Positions 56,980-64,000 of a stretch of DNA of 64,000 bases are shown here, one piece after another. The stretch's first letter is position 1; every line of letters starts with the position of its first letter. The position numbers were made by a program, and so were the translations under genes. The DNA comes from Silene latifolia (taxonomy: Eukaryota > Streptophyta > Magnoliopsida > Caryophyllales > Caryophyllaceae), in the NCBI RefSeq assembly GCF_048544455.1, contig NC_133534.1:90053637-90117636 (forward strand), written 5' to 3'. The notes beneath the pieces are model-generated. The model made no database searches. It was not told the DNA's origin and saw only the letters and a list, made by a program, of their open reading frames with translations.

Positions 56980-58277
56980 TGGTTAGGTTCATATACCTAT
57001 TATTAGACTCCTCTAATAGTGAACTAATTAACTTCTTTAATTATTTGTTCTTTAGATCTAGTGCATGCATAACAAAATAAAAGATTTATGAGAAAAACAA
57101 TGTTCCTTACATTGTTGGTTGGTTCGAAATATAGGGCACAAGTAAGGTCACCTTCCTTCACTTGTTCTTGAGCTTAATATGATGGATAATCCTCCAGAGA
57201 CACCAAGTATAGAAGTCACTCCTTAGATTTCACCCAAGACTTACCCTTAAACTAGTATACTAATTAACTAGATTATTATACTAGTACACTTAAAATAATT
57301 CTAATAGTGTTATTATTACAACACTAGTAATCTTGTTGTGATATTAGAATGGATGAACAAATGCTTGTGAATCTCAGAAACTTGTTTTAGAGAGATATAG
57401 AGAATATGTGAGTTTTTCGTGCAAGATGTTGAGCGAATGAATGAACAAACAAAACGAGAACAAAATGTTCTCATATAGAGAGCATGCAACCGGTGGGAAG
57501 AGGCCAAAATGGCATCTTCTTCTTTTGCTTTTTGTCTTCACAATGCAATTGGTAAGAAGGCTAGTATACATAGGTTTGATTGTTTATTATTTGATCACAT
57601 TAAATAAAATAATCAAAACCCATTTATACTCCCTCCATTTCGGTCCAACATACTTAAAATGGACTACCATTTTATTTCTTCAATTTGTCATTTGTCACAC
57701 AATATGTCACATGTAGTATTTTACATGTTATTAATTAATTTTAATGCATATTTATCACATAAATATCATTTTACAAATTAATTAAATTACATACAACAAA
57801 TTTACTAGTGATACTTGATCACATAAATAAAATGGGTCATATAATTATAATTCACAACATCTTGTAATTATAATTAACCATTCATTCTTATCTCCATTGT
57901 TTCTCAAACAATAAACAATTTTAGTAATAAAGCATTTGTATTACTAAAACAAATCTTATTTAATCCCATTACAATAAGATATCTATATTCTCTCTCACAA
58001 GTAAAATGTTCAATTTTAAGGAATTGATTACCTTGTATCGTCATACAATTAATTAATTTATCTATTAAGGGAATTGTCCTTTAGGTGTGACCTTAAGAGA
58101 TCAACTGACCATCACCGTCATAGGACAGTAATGTCAAACTCTAGTCAGCCAATCATTACCGATTAATGACGATCAGTTGATTATATAATAAATCATCCCT
58201 CACGTATTCTTAATATGAGATTTAATTATGATATTAAATCATGTGATCGCACTATTGTTGAGACACATTTTCCAACA
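56980..58277 (-). repeat. 5' LTR of element B
   Basis: 1298 bp, TGGTTAGGTTC...TTTTCCAACA. It matches the split 3' LTR (36521-37614 plus 45858-46058) with scattered substitutions. This unsplit copy shows the original sequence across the chromovirus insertion site. Confidence 0.92.
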
Positions 58278-58282
58278 ATATA

Positions 58283-59385
58283 TATATATACTTCGTTACT
58301 TTTACCATATTGTTAAGTAGATATGAAAACCTTGTATCTATTTAATGAGACATAAAAGTGATTTTTGAAACGTGGAATATTTTCAAAATGAAGTAGTAAA
58401 CCAAAAGTACGATAAGTTCAAAAATGTTGGTCGAAAATTTCAAAGTAATGACTTTGAAGATCAAATGGGTAATATCAAGTAATGACCTTGATGATCACTA
58501 TGAAAATTGTGAACCATAGAGTATGGTGTAGTCAAGAAGATAAACAAAACTTTATGAGATATGGTTTGAAGTTTTCGCAATTTTGTAAGCTATTTTCCCA
58601 CTAAAAGTTTAAAACCCGACAACAATAGCCTAAATGACTCCATATGAGATATGGATAGGTAAAGTCCTTAACTTGTCATTTTTTTTACATTCGGGACCAT
58701 AAATGTTTATGTTCAGAACCAATTTATGTATTTGTGAGGGTTATCCAAAATTGAACCACATGGTTTTTACTCCTCCAAAATGAGAAGAAAGAGTTTGTGG
58801 CTCTTAATGCTGTCTTTCTAGAAAGATTTTCATTTTCTAGAGGACAGAGTGGGAGAAATTTTGAACTTACGGGGAAGTCCAAGACCCACAAAATGAGTAC
58901 AATACAAGAAGACGTTCTTTATTGAGGCTCAGTGGTTATGAGGAGATAATTTTGCGATAAGATTGCGTTACTTTTCGGAAGTGACGAACCATCAACCCTC
59001 ATCAAAGGCTTTTCTATAGTATGAAATCTATGTGATGGCGTGCCATCATGCAATTCGAATTGGTCTTCTTGCACAAGATGTGATAAGGAAGGAAACATGA
59101 GATGTTTTCGAGACTTGATTTGAGTTGAAATCGATATTGAGATGGAAATATTGTTTCGCGGTTTAATCCCGCCAGTTCACTCACCCCTTGTCTTAGTCTT
59201 AGGTTTGACGATGAGAATACGATATCTGATTACCTGGAATATTGAGATGGAAAGATGACGGTGTTCTCAAGTGGTTATTTAGTTGTTATACATTGTGTTC
59301 TCAGGTAGTTATTAGTTGTAGTTAGTTGGGTTAAGTGAAGATGAGTTAAACTTCGGGACGAAGTTTATTTTTTAGGAGGGTAAAA
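58283..59385 (+). pseudogene. Continuation of copia element D, degenerate pol and downstream chromovirus sequence
   Basis: Directly after B, TACTTCGTTACTTTTACC resumes the integrase motif (YFVTFT, then LSRYEN) begun at 36480-36520. Later, at 58780-58870, there is a copy of the FVA...AVFLER...SGR copia motif. Beyond about 59090 the sequence changes character and leads into chromovirus 3' ends. No intact frame. Confidence 0.55.
59348..59366 (+). other. Conserved hairpin next to a chromovirus 3' LTR
   Basis: AAACTTCGGGACGAAGTTT, then a purine-rich tract and LTR start TGTAACATTTCG at 59386. It is the same hairpin type as at 38949-38968. Confidence 0.7.
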
Positions 59386-59545
59386 TGTAACATTTCGTGT
59401 CTGTTATATTTAATTGATGTGTCAAAAGTGTGTGTTAACTGTGTTAGAAATGCGTGATGCCCATATGTACGATATACAATACCCCTTTTGATGTTTGAGT
59501 ACGGGAGCGAACTTCGGGACGAAGTTCATTTTAAGGGGGGAAGAC
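59386..59545 (+). repeat. Truncated chromovirus LTR start and second 3' end
   Basis: TGTAACATTTCG begins an LTR that is cut short. A second hairpin GAACTTCGGGACGAAGTTC (59509-59527) and polypurine tract (about 59530-59545) then lead to another LTR start. Confidence 0.55.
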
Positions 59546-59680
59546 TGTAATACCCCGTATTTTATATAATCGATTAAACGGATATTATTATATATTAGCT
59601 ATTATACATTTTATACTGGTTGCATCGTAATGTCGTGAATGTTATTAAGTCGGGTTTACATCGTATATGTTGAGTCGGGC
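59546..59680 (+). repeat. Truncated chromovirus LTR start (second family)
   Basis: TGTAATACCCCGTATTTT, preceded by a polypurine tract. It is interrupted at 59681 by the Tekay-like LTR. Confidence 0.6.
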
Positions 59681-60513
59681 TGTAACACCCCCATACTCCG
59701 AGTGCCTTACCAGGACCACTCAGGTATGAAGACATCACCATCTCGGTTGCCCGATGCATGATAATCAAACAGACAAAACAGAAACAACATTTATTATAAA
59801 TACTTTAATGAATGAATACAATCCTTGAAGCCAAAACCGAAAGTACGATACATTATTCCAAACTAACTGTTCTCAACTGAATGTAAATAAATACTAAACT
59901 ACAGCGGAAGACTCTATCGTCATGTCGTGGCCATCCCAGCTATCCCAGTACTCATCTCAATACCTGCTCAATATCTGCTCACCATCCCCGAATGGATCGC
60001 CGCAGGTTTACAAAACAACACCGGGGTCAGTACTAATCACACAATCAATATACATAACAATAGTAAGACAAATAGACAGCTGAACTGCCACACACGCACA
60101 CACACCAACCAACCGTCTCAATCATCGATCGTCCTTTGGACCAGCCCGCGATGGGGGACCGCAGCCGTTCCCACCTAAGCCCCGCTCATCGTACGAGCGA
60201 TAACCCTGCTCATTAATGTGCACATCCCTTCTGTGGCGGGTTCCACAGAAGGCGAAACTAGGGCGTGAGATCACTCCCGCAAGTGACCCCACTCAGCCGA
60301 GAACGCATCTCGAGAGCCATCAACAAACACAACCACAATCACAATCACAATTACAATCATCATATACAATCAACTAATTACAGCACATCACCAATATCCC
60401 ATTATGGGACTAATACTGAGTAGGAAATCCTACCTGGAAAGCACAACACGCAGACGGTATCTACAGCTGTCTCAAAACGGCTCCTCTACGAATTCTCCTC
60501 CTATCATACATAA
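59681..60513 (-). repeat. Truncated Tekay-like LTR
   Basis: TGTAACACCCCCATACTCCG matches the LTRs at 20256, 37615 and 44517. It is cut by the copia LTR C at 60514 at the point where the other copies continue CATACAACACATA. The remainder must lie beyond the right edge. Confidence 0.85.
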
Positions 60514-61819
60514 TGTTGGGAAATGTGTCCTCAACAATTGTGCGATCACATGATTTAAATATCATTATTAAAATCTCATTTTAAGAATACATGTGGGATG
60601 TAATATTTTACAGTCAACTGGTCCACACATATCGGTAATGATTGGTGACTAGAGTTTGACATTCTTTGTCGTCGTGCGACGGTGGTGATCGATTGATCCC
60701 CTTAGGTCATACCTAAAGGGTAACACTCTTAATTGATTATTTAATTGATCGTATGACGATGCGAGTTAATTAAATTACTTAAAATTGACGGACGACTTTG
60801 GAAGTAATATTTACGTGTCTTATTATATTTGATTATAATAGGATACGGTCTGAGTAATCGAACTGTTTTATTACTTAGATGAAATTATTGTTTACGAAAA
60901 CAATTGAAACGGAATGAATAAAATATTATAAATACATAATGTTGTAATTTATAATTCGGAAAACACTTTTGGTACAAGTAATTATGAATTACAATGATAA
61001 TTTTTATAAGTGACATATTTTATTAATATGTTGATTTTTAATGGTTAAAAATACATTTTATAAATAAGATACCATGAAATGTGTCACATGTGACATATTG
61101 ACAAAATCACAAATAAAATGGACTCATCCATTTTAAGTGAGTGTACCGAAAATGGAGGGAGCTTTAGGATCAAATTGTGTTGATTATTTATAAGTGGAAA
61201 ACACAATTATGAAGACTACTCATAGCCTTGCATACATAGCCTTCTCTTGGGAAGAAAAGGAGAGCATGCATTGGGCTCTCTCTCCTTCTCTTTTTCGGTT
61301 TTCCAAGTGTAGATGAGCAAAATGTTTTTGCTTATTTTGCACACTAACACTACATGCAAGAGTGAGAGTATTATTCATTCTTTACACATTTTAATTTTCT
61401 AGAGTAAGAAGTAAAAATTTCCTCTCTACATCTCAAAAATTAGAGAGACATAAACTCCAAAAATATTCCTCTATTGTTACCGAAATAATAGAGTACCAAA
61501 TACATTTTGGGTCAATTTTAGTAAGATTATTATTATTCTAGATCAAGTAATATTAATCTATTAAGGGGTTATCTTGGGTATTCATCTTTGGGAGAGATTC
61601 TACACTTGAATCCTTGTTCTTCCATTTGGAGAGCTCAAGAACAAGTGAGTAGGAGAACTCACTTGTGCCCATAAAAACCGAAATACCCATGTAAGAATAT
61701 GATTTCTTCTCTATTTTATTTTAATGTTTGCATGCATAAAATCCACTTTTAATTTTATGACAAATTAATTTTGACATATATGAGTATGTTAGTATGTATA
61801 TGAATCTACATTTCCTTCA
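60514..61819 (+). repeat. 5' LTR of copia element C
   Basis: 1306 bp, TGTTGGGAAATG...ATTTCCTTCA, TG...CA ended, plus strand, with primer-binding site next. Its first 30 bases are the reverse complement of the inner ends of LTRs A and B. The left TSD would be CATAA (60509-60513). Confidence 0.85.
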
Positions 61820-61821
61820 AT

Positions 61822-61834
61822 CGGTATCATGAGC
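61822..61834 (+). other. Probable primer-binding site of element C
   Basis: CGGTATCATGAGC, 2 bases after the LTR. It resembles TGGTATCAGAGC with two changes, so it is a variant or a slightly different tRNA site. Confidence 0.55.
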
Positions 61835-64000
61835 CACGGTTGTTTGCATGCAAATTGGTTAAAAGTTTTTCCGAGTTATAAGAATAACAAAATAAAACTT
61901 GTAAATTTTGTGTTATTATGAGATATCACGAAATCATTACATGCATGTTAATATTTCTGGTCCTAAAGTGTTTTAGGATATTTTGGTTAATTTTTCGGAT
62001 TTTTATTGTTCATATTTTACAATAATGGCATTTAAATGTGATTTTATGAGTAAAAATGTCATTTTTGGTCTAAAACTTGCTATACTTCGAATTTTTCATT
62101 GATTTTTGGATATGTTGTGATACATATTATTTTGAGATAACCTGTAAATTTTCATAATTTTAGGACTTGTTATGCTCGAAAAATGGATTTTTCAATTTTA
62201 ATTCGGATTTAAAGTGAAAAATAGGTTAATATGAGTTAAATTTCGAATCTGGTCATAGAAATTTTATATGTTGTCACATGCAATTTTACAAGATGAGTGT
62301 AAAATTATTGGCCATAAAGAAGTCCTTATGCATGATTTATGGATTTTTGAAGAAAAATAGCATAAATAGTGACATTATTAGTTAAAAATTAATAAAACAT
62401 AATCTATGACTTAGGAAAAACGTCTAATGTTGCCTTTTATTATCTTTTTCAGATCTAAAATTGAAAAGTTTATGAATATAATTTTTCCTCATGTTTTATG
62501 ATTATTTTAGTAAAAATCGATAAACCGCAACATTGTTTTTCCCGGAAATTTTCGAAATTTTTAACCTAAGATTTTGAACATTATGAGTGTCATGGTATTT
62601 TTTCCAGAATGTTCATAAATTTAAATTTCAAATTTTGAATTTATTTGAAGTTTTGTAATTTATTTGAAGTTTAATAGCTTATTTTTGTAATTTTGGTCCA
62701 TTTATGAACAATTTTATAAGATATGGGTTAATTATGGTCAAATTATTAGTGAAGACTATATTTTGAGTCCTAAGTGGTTAGGGTAATTAACTAGTGCATA
62801 AATATGAGTTTATGCATTTTTGTGATTATAAAATGTTGAAATCACGCAAATCCGTAAAAACCGAGTAATATACGATATTGGCAAATTAAAGGCGATTTAG
62901 CATAAAATTGAGCATGTTCATACATATTATAATGCTGCATTTTCTTTATGATTGTCATAATTTTAATTTATGTAATTTTGAATTATGTAATTTTACTTAG
63001 TATGGCCTTAGATTTTAATTGGTATTTCCCGAAATGTATGGGAATATCGATTCGGTTGTAATTTTTATTGTGATCTCGTATCACCGTTTTGTAATTTAAT
63101 AGATTTATTTTATTTTAGTTACAAATGTATAATAGGAATTATGTAATTTATTGTGTAATTTTATTCATTCCGGAGTTCCTAAAGACGGATTTCTTCAAGA
63201 ATGGCGATACATAAAGACGGTGTTACCTCGAGATGCGTGCCACAACCGAAGTTCAAGGGACCAATGGAGTTGGTTTCCGAATTTGTAATAGTTAAAGAGT
63301 TTTTCTATTTTAGGAAAGGCCATACTAGGATTTATTTATTCTTTTATGCTTGCATTTTATTTTATGTCACATGCATTGCTAAATCGCCATAACTAAACAT
63401 GCATTGTCTTATCGAGTTTATCGACCGTGTCAATTAGAATTATCGTAGTTCACCGCTTTAGTTCACTTAAAACGTGATAGATAATAAATTGACATGACCT
63501 CTCGCTAAAACAATTAATTGAGATATAGCCTTACCAAATAGTAGAAACCATGAAAACCTATTTCGCGAGGGAGTGCACTCGGCCCTACCGGGGTACAAAC
63601 CTTGTTACGTAGGGGAAGTGGGTGATGAATGTTAAATCCACCGAATTCATGTTGATAAGGGATGTATCGGCCCTACCGTGCCCAAGTTGATATGGATTTG
63701 GATCATGGACACATTTATTCGAAATTTGGATTGAACTCAACAAAAGTTTCTGATAAGGGATGTATCGGCCCTACCGTGCCCTTGTCGGATGTGTTTTGGG
63801 CTATAGATAATTATTAGAGTAATTTTATCGACCAAGAGTTCTAAAAGTAGAATCGATTAAAGAGTTAATCCACCGAGTTATATTGATAAGGGATGAATCG
63901 GCCCTACCGTGCCCAAGTTAATATGAATTTGGATCTTGGAATCATTTATCATAGTTGGGTAGAGGTCACTATGTAAATGTTTTACTTGTTATTTACAAGT
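61835..64000 (+). other. Leader of copia element C, running off the right edge
   Basis: Long (over 2 kb) AT-rich leader without a gag start. It shares blocks with leader D (33720-35150) and, in reverse, leader B (49701-51060). A short frame at 63201-63392 is not convincing. Near 63653, 63751 and 63883 it carries three copies of a 30-bp repeat. Confidence 0.7.
63651..63935 (+). repeat. Three dispersed copies of a GGGATGTATCGGCCCTACCG-type repeat
   Basis: Copies at about 63652-63686, 63751-63781 and 63883-63915. Copies 1 and 3 also share the following AAGTT-ATATG-ATTTGGATC. A weaker relative lies at 63570-63600. The spacing is irregular (about 100 and 130 bases). Confidence 0.8.

Larger units (their letters stand above)
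36521..58277 (-). mobile_element. Copia element B, complete but nested and degenerate, TSD ATATA
   Basis: Minus-strand element bounded by TGTTAGGTTC (36521) and CCAACA (58277), with ATATA at 36516-36520 and 58278-58282. The 3' LTR is 36521-46058 (split by a chromovirus) and the 5' LTR is 56980-58277, with PBS at 56967-56978. Internal sequence runs 46059-56979 and holds a LINE. Without its two guests it would be about 8.6 kb, a normal copia size. It sits inside the integrase of element D. Confidence 0.85.

Noticed and set aside
57441..57716. 91-codon frame in the 5' LTR of element B
   Set aside because: The corresponding frame in the 3' LTR (37046-37318) is out of register, so it is not a conserved product.

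Overview
This window is repeat-dense plant nuclear DNA, probably from a large-genome eudicot. No ordinary host gene survives in it. Everything I can identify is a transposable element, a relic of one, or an element-associated accessory gene. The evidence is tRNA-type primer-binding sites (PBS), TG...CA long terminal repeats (LTRs), Ty3/gypsy and Ty1/copia protein motifs, plant LINEs, a Helitron, and target-site duplications (TSDs) that close several insertions exactly. A Tat-clade element (dual RNase H, antisense accessory gene) and many chromovirus LTRs are present. Tat elements of this kind are described from Caryophyllaceae such as Silene, but I would not name the genus.

Layout, left to right. 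1-5009: minus-strand Athila-like element (protease and gag, PBS, complete 5' LTR), running off the left edge, with a 1.08 kb non-autonomous Helitron (3178-4257) in its LTR. 5010-6746: plus-strand multi-exon plant-mobile-domain (PMD) pseudogene, cut by the Athila insertion. 7401-9191: palindrome, TATA box and two-exon accessory gene (DUF7745-like), plus strand. 9717-16751: minus-strand Tat-clade gag-pol relic. 16752-18529: solo Athila LTR with TSD CGTAG. 18741-23545: plus-strand Athila RNase H/integrase relic with an in-frame duplicated integrase zinc finger. It is split by a 3.1 kb element (20256-23355) whose two LTRs face each other and which has TSD ATATA. 23546-29485: another chromovirus-type LTR (split by a 5'-truncated LINE), PBS and a little internal sequence.

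29486-64000 is a nest of degenerate Ty1/copia elements of one family group. Element A (29486-33719, minus) abuts element D (33720-36520, plus). D is interrupted inside its integrase by element B (36521-58277, minus, TSD ATATA) and resumes at 58283. B carries a complete chromodomain-bearing Tekay/Del-like element (37615-45852, TSD ATTGT) in its 3' LTR. It also carries a nearly complete LINE (about 51075-55966, TSD of at least 14 bp) in its 5' leader. Right of D are two chromovirus 3' ends (59386, 59546), a truncated chromovirus LTR (59681-60513), and the 5' LTR, PBS and leader of copia element C, which runs off the right edge.

Relative ages follow from the nesting: D is older than B, and B is older than both the chromovirus and the LINE. 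Most coding regions are broken; the best preserved are LINE ORF1, the first 653 codons of LINE ORF2, and the chromovirus RT and integrase. The most unusual items are the palindromic U5-to-U5 element at 20256-23355, the tandem TACTCGATCGAGTA palindromes upstream of the chromovirus TATA box and again in its gag leader, and the spliced plus-strand accessory genes next to the Tat element. All calls come from reading the sequence; no database search was run.
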